Source: Glandiceps talaboti (lineage: Eukaryota > Hemichordata > Enteropneusta > Spengelidae). From it: a stretch of DNA of 64,000 nucleotides. Under the pieces are notes generated by a model. The model had not been told where the DNA came from and did no database searches. It was given only the letters and a program-made list of their open reading frames with translations. The position numbers and the translations under genes were made by a program. How positions within the stretch are numbered: position 1 is the stretch's first letter; each line of letters opens with the position of its first letter. Below are positions 29,370 through 52,946 of the stretch, piece by piece. The stretch lies in NCBI RefSeq assembly GCF_964340395.1, contig NC_135553.1, positions 20,851,449 to 20,915,448 of the forward strand. Direction: 5' to 3'.

Positions 29370-30713
29370 TCAAATATATGCAACTGCTGAGTTTTACTGT
29401 CATATTGTTCAAAAACAGAACGAGGGACATGACTTTATTGAAACTAAGTCGAATGGACTGTTTTTACACTTAGTGAAATTTTGATTTTCAAATAAAGAAT
29501 ATTTATATGTACAAATATTATCTGCGTCTATGAATATTATGACCAAGCTATATTAGAGGAATGATAAACATACATACGGATTGCCATAACTCCAATTTCC
29601 AAGTTATGATTTATGTGTCCAAGAATATTAATGATAACATAACTGGAAACACAATAACCTTTAATACAGGATTATCGGAAAGGACACGATTCGATAGCAA
29701 TCTAGTTTGACACAGTCCTTTGGAGTGGTTTGTCTCATAACCCTCAAACGGTTTTCAGTCTGTTGTTCATTTCCAATATTTGTGAAGGAAATTGTGTTCA
29801 TGCACTTTGTAACGAAGTCGACTTCAACTCTTCCATAGATTCTCACTAGAATGCTACTTGGATCTTACTATCGTCAACACTCTCGACACAGCACAACTAT
29901 ACATAGACACTTGCACAGAACTTCTCAGAGAAGGAGATGTAGCTTTATTGAGCTCTCTTAGCTCCCAAACCAATTTAAATCTGCTAGAACTTACAGATCA
30001 CAAGTCAATTATATCCTACCCCATTTCCCATAAATCATCTGTGCTCCAGCCCGCTACACGTCATTGGATAAAAGCAGTCACATGAACCTACATTGAACCA
30101 TAATAGGGAGTTTGCAATCCAGACTGAGCATGTTGAGACGCAAAGGACTATGGGATTATCTGAGGTTATCGTATTACCTAATCTGGAGCTACCGATAAAA
30201 TAAACCTCCCACACTGGTCAAGGTGACTATGAATTGATTATTTGTGGTTACAAACAATATAACAATATTGTTCAAAGTACTAATTGAGAAGCATTTATTA
30301 TCACATTTCCCATTATGCAACATTCAACATGGCGGGTTTGCAAGTTCCCTATTGGCCAAAGATATGGGATTATGCAAATCCACTATCAAATTAATGCCCT
30401 GTTTGGCTTGTTCCAAGTGTAAAGAGAGTTATATGTTTCCACACCTGCATCCATTTACTAAACAATAGACTAAATTAATGCCCTGTTTATATCTGGCTTC
30501 TTATAAATTCCTTTACATAATAGGATTACACCATCTTTAGGTTCACGTTCAATGTTTTCATATCATTAACTGAAGTTTGACCTTGATTATAAAACTTAAC
30601 CACTACTCTATGACAAACTTATTTTTATCGTTCCCAGTCACAAATAGTCTCCCAATGGGTTTATTGATCACCCGACATTTTCCAAGCAAGCAATCACTCA
30701 CCCACCCACCCAC

Positions 30714-30761
30714 TCACTCACTCACTCACTCACTCACTCACTCACTCACTCACTCACTCAG
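30714..30761. repeat. (CTCA)n microsatellite
   Basis: About 48 bp of perfect ACTC tetranucleotide repeat, preceded by CACC repeats. Confidence 0.93.
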
Positions 30762-31159
30762 GTCATTATTTCACACACACAAAAAAACGTTTGTATTAAA
30801 ATAAAATTTTATTCAATGAAGAGTGACAAAGCCCAGAGACTAATTCTGCAAGTTTATCATCAATCCTAAAACGTTATATTGATAACATGTAAAGCTTGAA
30901 AATTATTGCCTGAAAAGGTTTGAATTGTAAAAAAAAAATGCCTTAAAGAGTAAAAAAAAACACACAGAGCTTCTAGGAGGAGACCCCCTAGAACCCCCCA
31001 TGAGAGATGTACATATTCCCATCCAAGCTTCCCCCTACCTTTTACTGCCAAGATGATATTACATGTAAACCTTAAAAAGAATATTTCATCCCTATATATG
31101 TAGTCGCTAATTACGTGATATTAAATATTTGCGAGACATAGGCAAGCAGTCCACTTTGA

Positions 31160-32150
31160 TTCACGATGAAATACCCGGTATGTGAATATGATATGGGGTG
31201 GGGGGGGGGTGCCATCGTGTTTTAGAAATAAGCGATAGAGCATCAGCCTGTTTGGTTTTACATGGGGGGGGGGGGGGTCAGTGACTTTTGTCGGCCCGAT
31301 AGAAATATCCACCACCACCACCACCACCACCCAGGTCGGAGAAACTGACCGGTCCCTAACTCATATGTACATGTCCCTGGTCTACATTCCAAAACATACA
31401 CTGGACGCAACGTTCACATTCAAACCATGACAAAATTGTATACGTATGATCGCTTTTGGTGAATTTACACAAGATTTACTGGTGGTGAACTACATTCATA
31501 TTTGGTGAACGTGAATTGATATCTGGAGTGAATGGTGAATTAGAGCAAATTTTACTTGAATATTGATCCAAGAGCGGTATAAACCCACTCATCCCTCTCC
31601 CAGTAAACTAGGCACGTTGTACGTACAAAATACAACTGCCGACATCAGACCCATGGATCAACGGAACCTACTTCAAACAGGGAAACTAAGCAACTGAATT
31701 TGATTAATAACGCTTGGCACAGCATGTTGGAAGTACAGAATGTAGTCAATCATTTTGATAAGAACAGTTGTGTGGCCATTTTACTTTAACAGTTCATGTT
31801 CACAAACAAATTTCAAGTTCCTCTGGCATTTAATGTATATGTAAAGACACTGTTCTTATCAAACAATGGTGTATAATATTTAATACAAGTCTCTGCTCTT
31901 CCAACATGCTGAGCCAAGTGTTATAATCCAATTCATTTTGTTTACTTTTCCTGTTCGTGACAGTTTCCGTTTGTCCATGGTCTGATGTCGGCAGTTGTAC
32001 CAAAAAACGAAGTATCAAATTATAAAACATAGCTCTCAAGTTAGAAGTGACACAGAGTGACAACTGATATCAGAGTTACAGCGTTCAGTGAATATTCCCT
32101 TCATGTACAAGATCAATTGTTACAATGAAAGTAGATGGGTTAAAGTGGTG
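31160..32150 (-). mobile_element. Interspersed repeat, copy 2, interrupted by a foldback element
   Basis: Inverted copy of 15290-15846. Homology runs from attcacgatgaaat (31159) through the G tracts and the cgtgaattgatatctgg segment to 31632, and resumes at 31998 up to the cccttcatgtacaagatcaa region. The 365 bp in between is a foldback element absent from copy 1. Confidence 0.72.
31633..31997. mobile_element. TA-flanked foldback MITE, nested in interspersed repeat
   Basis: 365 bp, beginning caactgccgacatcag and ending ctgatgtcggcagttg, with inverted-repeat arms that extend roughly 150 bp and centre near 31815. It is bounded by TA on each side (31631-31632 and 31998-31999). Copy 1 of the host repeat has a single TA at this point, so the element inserted at TA and duplicated it, as Tc1/mariner-type elements do. 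Longer copies occur at 37491, 45648 and 53997. Confidence 0.8.
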
Positions 32151-32774
32151 CAAGTCATTTGCTTGATTCAAGAGAAAATACTTCAACGTTAAAACCATAA
32201 TTAAACTTTACTACTATAATGTTATTAGTGTCGATGCAGTCCTTCAATATCACGGAAATCGTCGTCTGGCTTTGATAGCATATCAGTGATTTCCTCAATA
32301 TTTCACTCTACATATATACTAAATTAACCCATCGAATCGCTTATGTGTAATGCTTAAAGGTATGAGTTCTGTCAATAGTATAGCAAGTGATGGCCAAACT
32401 AATGTACCTCCGGTGGAATCTTTTAATCCACAGCAGAGATTGTGTCCCTTTAACCAATATGTAGGGTAAACATATTTTATTCGTTTACCATAAAAGGTAT
32501 TATAAAGTATTCCACAACGGGTGAGCGCAATGTCAACATCCGGGACACCAAAGTAGAGGTTTCGTCAAATGTAAAAAGTATAGAAATGAAGGCCATAGAG
32601 CTCTGGTTTCCATGCATCCTGTTAGTCTCGGTTACCCAGACTATCGCCGCTGGGGGTTCTTCTACGAGACCACCCACCCTCGCTTGGGGATGTCTCGTAG
32701 GCAGATAGAGTCCCCAGCGGCGAGAGTCTGGGTAACTAAGACTATGCACGATGTACGCATTTTTGTTCCGATCA

Positions 32775-34045
32775 TTAAAAACATTTCCTATGTACAATGG
32801 TCGGACCACATTCTTCGTATTCTTGTTTGGTAATCCACATTTGTTGAAATGTCGCCAGCGAAGCCAGAATAGAACCGCCGATCCACACACTAGCTCTTCG
32901 TTCTGGTGGCGCTATAACGATGACCCTCAAATTGGAGTCTGGTACGAGTGCTTTTATTTCTCTTCTCACTCTGTCAGCGATACCCATGTACATTGTATTC
33001 CCACCACTTAGTATGCAGTTACCATAGAGACGCCTTCTCAAGTCTATGTCACACTTCATGATAGCCCTGTACATCATCTCATGAATACCAGGTTCTTTAA
33101 GTCCTTAAAAAGTTTGAAAAAAATGAATATGTGACATTGGCTTTCATCTACATATATTTCACGTTTTACTTATTTTAAATGATGTTGTTATTTAGTTCAT
33201 ATTGGGTATTAAAAGATGTTATATACATTATGTTAAAAAGGACAAGATTTAATATCTACTTCCGCCTCGTTTTTTAAAAAAGATTCCTGGACTGTTTCAT
33301 ATCATATGCAAATATTGCATAGTGTTGACTTTGCTCATTTTTGTGTAACTTTTAATTTTAGGCGCGAAATTTAGTTACATGAGTGAATAATAATTTTTTC
33401 CAAAGTAGCACAGAGAGAAGATGCACACATGGTTGTTTTGTCTTTGCGGACCATCGTGACCGTGTTGTTGTATGAAATATCAGTCAAATGTAACAGTTGC
33501 TTCTCCGTCTTTCTAGTCTGTAAGGTACGCATTCGTGACGAGGCACCCTCACACATCAGTCAATCAATCTCACTCGAGAGGAGGCCAGTACAGTGAGGGC
33601 GGAGCGACACGATGTAGCTTACAGTCTGTCGTCTTTCTATCATTACAAAAACAAATTACCTAACAATGCAGGCTTGAACATGGCCTCTGTAGTTCGGAAC
33701 CTCTCGTTGCCAATAGTGATTTCAGTACCGTCTGGTAGTTCGTAGTTTTCCTCCACCTTTTTGTTGGCGACTTGTAATTCGGCATCATAGTCTGTGGCAA
33801 CATAACACAGCCTCTCTTTGATTTCACGCACAACTTCTCTCTCGGCTAGGATAGGATAATAAATATCACAATATGTTTATGTATGTATGTATGTATGTAT
33901 GTATGTATGTATGTATGTATGTATGTATGTATGTATGTATGTATGTATGTATGTATGTACGTACGTACGTACGTACGAACTCGTCTTTCATTTTTATGTA
34001 TGTATTGCTCTCTAAGCTGATTGAGCAATGTACTTGGCGAAAGAA

Positions 34046-34134
<89 letters not shown>

Positions 34135-36166
34135 CAAAGGAATTAGGAGTTCACAACCCGTAATTCGGAGGTTCACGCTTTTGCAATGTTCAGACGACTG
34201 GTTGTTGTCAGGCTCTGTTAATTCAAATGACATTTTGGCGTAACAAGATGGTCGGATGAATCTACTTCCCATGGGGGTTTTCTGATGTGGTTGGCAAGGT
34301 AAAAGTTATTGTTCTGTGTGTAAGTATGTGGATATCAGAACTGTTAGGTAAACCATAGACTCTCCTTTTCGTGTAGGGTCTATCGGTAAACATATTGACT
34401 GCATGACATTTAATAGTTGTAAAGAACTGGCTCTATAAACAATTGTGGAAAACCGAAACTCCATTATTACGAATCAAGGAGTCTGTGCATTCTTACTGTT
34501 TGAACACTTCTAGAAATGGCCAAGTGGCTAAAAGAAAGTCTTAAATAAATCGTAGCAATCTATGCAGCTAACCTGTGGTGGCGAAGGTGTATCCTCTTTC
34601 GCAAAGCATGTCTGCTAGATAGTCAGTGAGATCACGACCAGCCAAGTCTAGTCGACTTACAGCGTGTTGTAGGCAATATCCCTCATATACAGGTATGACA
34701 TGTGTGACGCCGTCACCACTTTCTAGAAGGACACCACTGTCTCGAGCTGACGCATATATGGATAAGAGTGCTTGCATCGCCACGTACATGCCTGGTGTAT
34801 TAAATGATTCAAACATCACCTGCGACGAATCGAACACGAGATAATGAATAGAGAGAGAAATGAATAGGAGTGACAAAGATTGGGGGGGGGGGGGGTAGAG
34901 AAAGAGAGAGGATTTGATTTTTCCCGCCCTGCAATTATTAAAATAATATCTTGACAAAGTGACGTTGGTGTGCTGTTGATGTTTATATATAGCGTGTGTG
35001 TGTATGTATTATCCTCAGTAGTAAATAATGGTTCCTTTTAGTGGGATATGATACAACAGTTACAATTACATAAGCGTTTTACAGAAACGGTAAGAAGAAA
35101 AAGACAATGTAATAAAAAGCAAAATTTTCGATTCATGATTCCGGAGTCTGCAATTTCCATGCTATCGATGAAATGTATTCTGACACATAAAATCAAACTT
35201 ACTTGAGTCATCTTTTCTCTGTTAAGTTTAGGATTCAGTGCTGGTTCTGTCAGTAATACCCTGTAATTTTCAGGTTGTATACGTAATTCTTTTTCAAATG
35301 TATAGTGCCAAATCTTTTCCATGTCATCCCAGTTTGTTACAATGCCATGTTCGATGGGATACCGCAACGACAGAAACTCTCTTTTGGCTTGAGCTGTGTC
35401 GCCGATATAGTGGTCATCTAGTCCCTTTTGAAAACGCATACGCTGTAAAAACACGTGGTATTGTAGAATTATGAATATGAGTGGCATTATAATTTCATTT
35501 CTACCTTCCTCCCTCTCTCATGTCATACGGCCTCTTTCCAATACTCTTTCCATTCACCCACCTCTTCATACTCCCCACCCCACCCCCCACTAAACGAAGG
35601 GCTAATTTGAAATATTCCGTTACGATTCAGTACACTGATCATTTGTCATTCTAGTTAGTAAAAATGCTGTACACATTCTGTAGTCTGAGTATAGTTTCCT
35701 CAAGGAAGATTCCTCGGTTTGTTGAATTCGAATACATGTATAGTAACGATCATAGCCTATATGTATCCAAATTTCACATAAATACTGAATTCCTGGATCT
35801 GCCAGCTGTGAGTACCCATATGTTGTCTGCTACCCATATCACAAACATATGCTCCGTCTAGTCGTCAGAATTTAAATGTTTTTTTTTTGAGAAATATCAA
35901 CAGTAAACTGTAAGATAGGTCGTGTCGTTCCGGCCTCACCGGCGTGCTCTATGTGAGGAGTCGACCGATGTGTGAGGGCGCCACGTCACGGCGTACCTTA
36001 ATGACTATATCAATAGTACGTAACTCACTTCATGTCTCGGGTATCCCACCATGGTTGAAATAACCGCCTGTGGCGAATCATCTCCGGCAAAACCAGCTTT
36101 GATTCTACCAGATCCGTTATCAAGGACTATAGCGTTCCACTCGTCTTCGGACTCCGAATCATACAT
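32775..36166 (-). CDS. Actin F, divergent-class actin (five exons, 379 aa)
   Basis: Exons: 36029-36166, 35203-35442, 34573-34819, 33660-33845, 32775-33103; 1140 nt in frame. It starts [20 protein letters not shown], an acidic N-terminal extension of about four residues over conventional actin. Catalytic positions are conventional (Gln137, ESGDGVTH with His161, PIEHG), unlike gene E. Class features: D-loop [10 protein letters not shown] in place of the usual VMVGMGQKD stretch; [13 protein letters not shown] two residues shorter than the usual ASSSSLEKS loop; [18 protein letters not shown] with one extra residue and Lys336 replaced by Arg. Unique points: AVIST for AVIPT, and DHYIGD. Intron 2 is only 383 bp, against 1.7-1.8 kb in G and H. 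It is the oldest of the three minus-strand divergent copies. Confidence 0.87.
33516..33629 (-). mobile_element. ~114-bp MITE in intron 4 of actin F
   Basis: Inverted ends gtctgtaaggtacg and gtagcttacagtctgt, with a perfect 10-bp target repeat cgtctttcta at 33506-33515 and 33630-33639. Best-preserved boundaries of the intron-4 set. Confidence 0.72.
33871..33960. repeat. (TATG)n then (TACG)n in intron 3 of actin F
   Basis: About 90 bp of TATG repeat running into TACG units; matches the tract in actin E intron 3. Confidence 0.93.
34049..34131. repeat. (AT)n microsatellite in intron 3 of actin F
   Basis: About 83 bp of perfect AT dinucleotide. Confidence 0.95.
35906..36007 (-). mobile_element. 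~100-bp MITE in intron 1 of actin F
   Basis: Same insertion as at 17482 in E; flanked by tatcaacagta / tatcaatagta (one mismatch). Confidence 0.62.
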
Positions 36167-36373
36167 GTTGAGGAGATGTGCCGATGACGCGTACAGTGCA
36201 CAGTGGTATTGTATAGTGATATTGAATGGATTCAAAACATATTGAAAACATATCTGTATATTATTATGATAAGACTATAAAAATACCAGACATCGTCTTA
36301 TTTTGTATGTACACTGCATTGCACGTAGAAGTTACACTATTAAACTACCTCGTCATTGTCCACATCGATGGTG

Positions 36374-36379
36374 TTTATA
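36374..36379 (-). promoter_or_regulatory. TATA box of actin F
   Basis: The minus strand reads TTTATAAAC about 210 bp before the ATG, aligned with TATAAAAG of actin E. Confidence 0.5.
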
Positions 36380-36430
36380 AACGCATATCAATAATTTGGA
36401 GCACTATCAAGCGACTATACCGAGCTACAG

Positions 36431-36854
36431 TTACGTTGTCAACTGTTATTCAAGCTAAATGAAGGAATTCTCCTAAACAATATCAGCCATATGTGAATAC
36501 AGTCTGTCTATAATTTACCAGCGTGTCGGGGAAAGTGTTTTGACGTCTCCTCTAGCCTTGAGCGTTACATCACAGGTTACTCCATATTCTCGTCTTCTAC
36601 CATAACATGGCGTAATTTGCAAAGAACACTGGCCGTTGTTCGTGTCTTGATTCAAAACATAAACTCGTTAAACGATATCGTAACTCTTTTATACAATTGC
36701 AACACAATCTCAGTGTGTAGGGTAGCAATGAATGTCGAAGTGATGTCAGATTCAACAGGTGGTTACGCCAAACCCTGTCAGTAGTACGACAGTGACCCGT
36801 ATGGAGGTCAACAGTTAAGTCACGTGACTGTAATTAATCGGTCAAAGGTTGTCG
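36431..36854 (-). promoter_or_regulatory. Conserved upstream block of actin F
   Basis: Counterpart of 16639-17041. It contains the CACGTG E-box, the caacctttgaccgatta motif and the gacgtcaaaacactttcccc segment. Confidence 0.55.
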
Positions 36855-37059
36855 CCAATGCACTGTATACGCAATCATATAGATTGATAGTATTTCATTG
36901 GGTTGCCACTGTTCCTTACAATCTAGAATGTAATTAAGTTTCTGAGACACAATTTTCCTAATTAAATTAGGCATGAGAATATAATTATCTATAGTTTCCT
37001 TGGCGTGTTACATATATCTGCCGTAAACATCGCCCTCTATGTTCATAGTCACAAGATTT

Positions 37060-37135
37060 CCTAACGACATCTGTGTTATGGTAAATATTGACGGCTGCAA
37101 TTTTCAAGTGGGGAATGGTTAGGGATGTCGTTAGG
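37060..37135. repeat. 76-bp hairpin-ended element upstream of actin F
   Basis: Perfect 12-bp inverted ends cctaacgacatc / gatgtcgttagg around a 52-bp middle. The same element lies upstream of G (about 45219-45295) and H (about 53567-53643), spread by the segmental duplications. Confidence 0.6.
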
Positions 37136-37490
37136 AGTAAGAATATACAGGTTGTCAGGGATATTAGTAAATTTACACTGATATACAGGTTTCAAGTTCA
37201 TCTCAGTGCCATAGTATGATTTAGAAGTAAAGCATTATATCGTCGAACCAAATAAATAACTTGCAGTGTACATGTGATTAACTCGGGTATGAACTCTTCT
37301 TTTGAGCTAGAAAGTCTGCACTTGTAAGCATGCAGTAAAATATCAGAGTTTAAATGCTCATTTAAAACACAAGACAAGAAAGACATGCGTATTCGATATA
37401 TATGAAACCTATACCAGTAAAATACGTGTATCTACCAAAGCTTTCCCACACCCTGGCACACAAGTCTCTATAGAAAACGGTATCAATGTA

Positions 37491-37926
37491 CAACTGCCAA
37501 CATAAGACCATGGGCGAACGAAACATGTTTACAAACAATAAACAGCTGAACTGGATTATATAAAATAGTACTTGGCACAGTATGTTTAGTCTGCTGCATG
37601 CCAACGTGGAGGTGGAGGCGGTGTAAATCGTAACACTACCGTATAGGGACCAGACTACAGTATGTTCGAAGACTTGTATTACATTCCATCATGACAGGCC
37701 ACTTTACTTAGTAGTTCAAGTTCACAAACAAATTTCCAGTTCCAATGGCATTTCATGTACACATAAAGAGGCCATGAAACTGTTCATATCAAAATATGGC
37801 GTGAACTACAAGTCTCTGCTGTTCCAACATACTAAGTCTGGTGTTAACGTTATTAATCCAATGCAGTTGTTTACTTTCGCTGTTTGTAACAGGTTCAGTT
37901 TGTCTACGGTCTGATGTCAGCAGTTG
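37491..37926. mobile_element. TA-flanked foldback MITE upstream of actin F
   Basis: 436 bp, same inverted ends as the element at 31633 (caactgcc .. cagttg) with TA on both sides, but in unrelated flanking sequence. It is therefore a separate insertion event. It carries a ~70-bp extra segment in the left arm (around gtggaggcggtgtaaatcg) that the 31633 copy lacks. Confidence 0.75.
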
Positions 37927-38288
37927 TAACTGAAAATCCAAACTTTAATAATCGATGGCCCACTCATATTAATACTTCACAAGTTAGTATTTATTTGTTT
38001 GTTAATACATTTACAAAATACATCAATCGATAAGTTATTTTCAGAACAGAATTTTTTTAATTCCTGTGTTATTTGTCCCTCCACTCATTTATTGTGGAAA
38101 ATTTCAATTCCTTTCTCAATAATTGATAGCACTTGCAGATACAAAATCTTTCCTTGAATGTCTGTATGAATGGAGATATCCTTTGACCGGTTTATCACAG
38201 TAGATTGACAGTACAGTACCAGATACGATGGCTGCATAAGTGTTTGTCTTTTGCCTCGTTTGTTACTTTGTTTGTTTATGTGTTTAAG

Positions 38289-38516
<228 letters not shown>

Positions 38517-38591
38517 CTATTACCTGCGTTGAGATGTTATTTGCATACTTTGGCCAATCCACCGTGACGACATCATATTCCTTTCGAAACA

Positions 38592-38700
38592 CTAGTCTTC
38601 TAGTCAGACTTGGGACTAAAGTCCCTCACTTCTCGCAGCTATGGAGCTCGCACCTTGCCAAGATATAAGGGACGATAGTCACGAGTCTGGCAGCAAGACT
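38592..38700. mobile_element. Degenerate relative of the TAGT foldback element
   Basis: Contains the segments gggactaaagtccctcacttctcgc and gggacgatagtcacgagtctggcagc, matching the arms of the 41147 element, but the middle differs (ctatggagctcgcacc). A copy lies at about 46806-46908. Confidence 0.5.
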
Positions 38701-39449
38701 TCATCCTGAGCTGACAAATATACCATATTTGGACATTACATACCTGCCCCAATAAACGCTAACTTTATGAGGTACGATGTTACTGGTCAGAATTTTGTGA
38801 TTGATTAACAAGACGTGATGTTAATGACTATACGGGTGGCTGTGGACGAATTTTAAATGTCATCTCATGCATCTCAGGACTTCTAGAGTAATGACTTCGA
38901 CTATACTGTGAGTGGAGGTGTAAATGGTAACGATACTGACGGTATAGGAACTAGACAAATGTCGATACAGACCTTCATTGAATAGCACCGACATCGTCTT
39001 CTGGCATTGTTAGCACATCACTTGATAGCATAACAGTGGTTTCCTTAACATTTTACTCTACATATATACTAAATTAAACCATCGAATTGCTTATGTGTTA
39101 TGCCTAAATACCAGGTGTGTCAGTTCTGCCAAAAGTGAGTGATGGTCAAACTAAATGTGCCTCTGAATCTTTTAATCCACACCAGAGATTAGGCCATAAA
39201 AACGTATAAGCTTACACTAATCTTGCGCCCCTTTAATCAATATGTAGGGTAAACATTAGTTTATTCGTTGACCATAAAAAGGTAAGTATTCCGCCCCACC
39301 GTAGCTGAAGACTCAACACTGGCAGGTGAGCGCATTGTCAACATCCGGGACACCAAACTAGAGGTTGCATCACTAGCACTGTGCAGTATAGAAATCAAGG
39401 CCATAGTACTCTGATTTCCATGTATTATGAACGTAGTTTGTTCGGATCA

Positions 39450-44356
<4,907 letters not shown>

Positions 44357-44539
44357 GTACAGTGCACAGTGGTATTGTATAGTGATATTGAATGGATTCA
44401 AAACATAGTGAAAACATATCTGTACATTATTATGATAAGACTATAAAAATATCAGACATCGTCTTATTTTGTATGTACACTGCATTACACGTAGAAGTTA
44501 CACTATTAAACTACCTCGTCGTTGTCCACATCGATGTAT

Positions 44540-44545
44540 TTTATA
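44540..44545 (-). promoter_or_regulatory. TATA box of actin G
   Basis: The minus strand reads TTTATAAAAT-type sequence at the position of the TATA boxes of E and F. Confidence 0.45.
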
Positions 44546-44600
44546 AACGCATAAAGTTAAGTTGGACGGAGCACTATATTGAGCTAGCTAGCTATATCAG

Positions 44601-45012
44601 TTACGTTATTCAAGCTAAATGAATGAATTCTCCTAAACAATATCAGCCATATGTAAATACAGTCTGTCTATAATTTACCAGCGTGTCGGGGAAAGTGTTT
44701 TGACGTCTCCTCTAGCCTTGAACGTTACACCACAGGTTACTCCATATTCTCGTCTTCTACCATAACACGGGGTAATTTGCAAAGAACACTGGCCGCTGTC
44801 CGTGTCTTGATTCAAAGCATAAACTCGTCAAACGATATCGTAACTCTTTTATACAATTGCAACACAATCTCAGTGTGTAGGGTAGCAATGAATGTCGAAG
44901 TGATGTCAGATTCAACAGGTGGTTACGTCAAAACCCTGTCAATACCACAGTGACCCATAGGAAGGTCAACAGTTAAGTCACGTGATTGCAATTAATCGGT
45001 CAAAGGTTGTCG
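44601..45012 (-). promoter_or_regulatory. Conserved upstream block of actin G
   Basis: Counterpart of 16639-17041, including the CACGTG E-box and the caacctttgaccgatta motif. Confidence 0.55.
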
Positions 45013-45647
45013 CCAATGCACTGTATACGCAATCATATAGATTGATTGTATTTCATTGGGTTGCCACTGTTCCTTACAGTCTAGGATGTAATTAAGTTTC
45101 TGAGACACAATTTTCCTAATTAAATTAGGCATGAAAATATAATTATCTATAGTTTCCTTGGCGTGTTACATATATCCGTCTTAAACATCGCCCTCTATGT
45201 TCATAGTCACAAGATTTTCCTAACGACATCTGTGTTATGGTAAATATTGACGGCTGCAATTTTCAAGTGGGGAATGGTTAGGGATGTCGTTAGGAGTAAG
45301 AATATACAGCTTGCCAGGGATATTAGTAAATTTACACTGATATACCGGCTTCAAGTTCATCTCAGTGCCATAGTATGACTTAGATGTAAAGCATAATATC
45401 GTCGAACCAAATAAATAACTTGCAGTGTACATGTGATTAACTCGGGTATGAACTCTTCTTTTGCTAGAAAGTCTGCACTTGTAAGCATGCAGTAAAATCT
45501 CATAGTTTAAATGCTCATTTAAAACACAAGACAAGAAAGACATGCGTATTCGATTTAGATGAAACCTATACCAGCAAAATACGTGTATCTACCAAAGCTT
45601 TCCCACACCCTGGCACACAAGTCTCTATAGAAAACGGTATCAATGTA

Positions 45648-46090
45648 CAACTGCCAACATCAGACCATGGACGAACGAAACATGTTCACAAATTTAAACA
45701 ATAAACAACTGTCCTGGATTACATAAAATAGTACTTGGCATAGTATGTTTAGTCTGGATACCAACGTAGAGGTGGAGGTGTAAATCGTAACAATACCGTA
45801 TAGGGACTAGACTACAGTATGTTGGAAGAACAGAGACTTGTATTACATTCCATCATGACAGGCCACTTTACTTAGTAGTTCAAGTTCACAAACAAATTTC
45901 CAGTTCCAATGGCATTTCATGTACACATAGAGAGGCCATGAAACTGTTCTTATCAAAATATGGCGTGTAATACAAGTCTCTGCTGTTCCAACATACTAAG
46001 TCTGGTGTTAACGTTATTAATCCAATGCAGTTGTTTACTTTCGCTGTTTGTAACAGGTTCAGTTTGTCTACGGTCTGACGTCGGCAGTTG
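45648..46090. mobile_element. TA-flanked foldback MITE upstream of actin G
   Basis: 443 bp; a duplicate of the insertion at 37491, carried along in the tandem unit. Confidence 0.75.
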
Positions 46091-46431
46091 TAACTGAAAA
46101 TCCAAACTTTAATAATCGATGGCCCACTCGACACATATTAATACTTCACAAGTTAGTATTTATTTGTTAATACATTTACAAAATACATCAATCGATAAGT
46201 TATTTTCAGGACAGGATTTTTAAATTCCTGTGTGATTTGTCCCTCCACTCATTTATTGTGGGAAATTTCAATTCCTTTGTCAATAATTGATAGCACTTGC
46301 AGATACAAAATCTTTCCTTGAATGTCTGTATGAATGGAGATGTCCTTTGACCGGTTTATCACAGTAGATTGACAGTACAGTACCAGATACGACGGCTGCA
46401 TAAGTGTTTGTCTTTTGCCTCGTTTGTTACT

Positions 46432-46491
46432 TTGTTTGTTTGTTTATTTGTTTGTTTGTTTGTTTGTTTGTTTGTTTGTTTGTTTGTTTGT
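46432..46491. repeat. (GTTT)n microsatellite
   Basis: About 60 bp of GTTT directly downstream of the truncated actin tail. The same repeat lies below actin D at 54778-54823, and a short remnant at 38265-38285. Confidence 0.93.
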
Positions 46492-46500
46492 GTGTTTAAG

Positions 46501-46728
<228 letters not shown>

Positions 46729-47653
46729 CTATTACCTGCGTTGAGATATTATTTGCATACTTTGGCCAATCCAACGTGACGACATCATATTCCTTTCGAA
46801 ACACTTCTAGTCAGACTTGGGACTAAAGTCCCTCACTTCTCGCAGCTATGGAGCTCGCACCTTACCAAGATATAAGGGACGATAGTCACGAGTCTGGCAG
46901 CGAGACTTCATCCTGAGCTGACAAATATACCATATTTTGGACATTACATACCTGCCCCAATAAACGCTAACTTTATGAGGTACGATGTTACTGGTCAGAA
47001 TTTTGTGATTGATTAACAAGACGTGATGTTAATGACTATGCGGGTGGCTGTGGATGAATTTTAAATTTCATCTCATGCATCTCAGGACTTCTAGAGTAAC
47101 GACTTTGACTATAATGTGAGTGGAGGTGTAAATGGTAACGATACTGACGGTATAGCGAACTAGACTAGTGTCGATGCAGACCTTCATTGAATATCACCGA
47201 AATCGTCTTCTGGCATTGATAGCACATCACTTGATAGCATAACAGTGGTTTCCTCAACATTGTACTCTACACATATACTAAATTATACCATCGGCGAATC
47301 GCTTATGTGTTATGCCTAAATACCAGGTGTGTCAGTTCTGCCAAAAGCGAGTGATGGTCAAACTAAATGTGCCTCTGAATCTTTTAATCCACAGCAGAGA
47401 TTAGGCCATGAAACGTATAAGCTTACACTAATCTTGCACTCCTTTAATCAATATGTAGGGTAAACATTAGTTTATCCGTTGACCATAAAAAGGTAAGTAT
47501 TCCGCCCACCGTAGCTGAAGACTCAACACTGGCAGGTGAACACGTTGTCAACATCCGGGACACCAAACTAGAGGTTGCATCACTGTGCAGTATATGAATC
47601 AAGGCCATAGTACTCTGATTTCCATGTATTATGAACGTATTTTGTTCGGATCA

Positions 47654-52700
<5,047 letters not shown>

Positions 52701-52881
52701 GTACAGTGCACAGTGGTATTGTATAGTGATATTGAAAGAATTCAAAACATAGTGAAAACATATCTGTACATTATTATGATAAGACTATAAAAATATCAGA
52801 CATCGTCTTATTTTGTATGTACACTGCATTACACGTAGAAGTTACACTATTAAACTACCTCGTCGTTGTCAACATCGATGG

Positions 52882-52889
52882 CTTTTATA
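52882..52889 (-). promoter_or_regulatory. TATA box of actin H
   Basis: The minus strand reads TATAAAAG, identical to actin E, about 185 bp before the ATG. Confidence 0.58.
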
Positions 52890-52946
52890 AACGCATATCA
52901 TTAATTAAGTTGGACGGAGCACTATATTGAGTTAGCTAGCTACATC

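Larger units (their letters stand above)
28548..31159. other. Spacer between actins C and F; foldback and short repeats only
   Basis: Holds the actin C 3' UTR, with AATAAAG at about 29490 as a distant polyadenylation candidate, then a ~390-bp foldback at 28980 and a (CTCA)n run. No gene supported. Confidence 0.5.
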
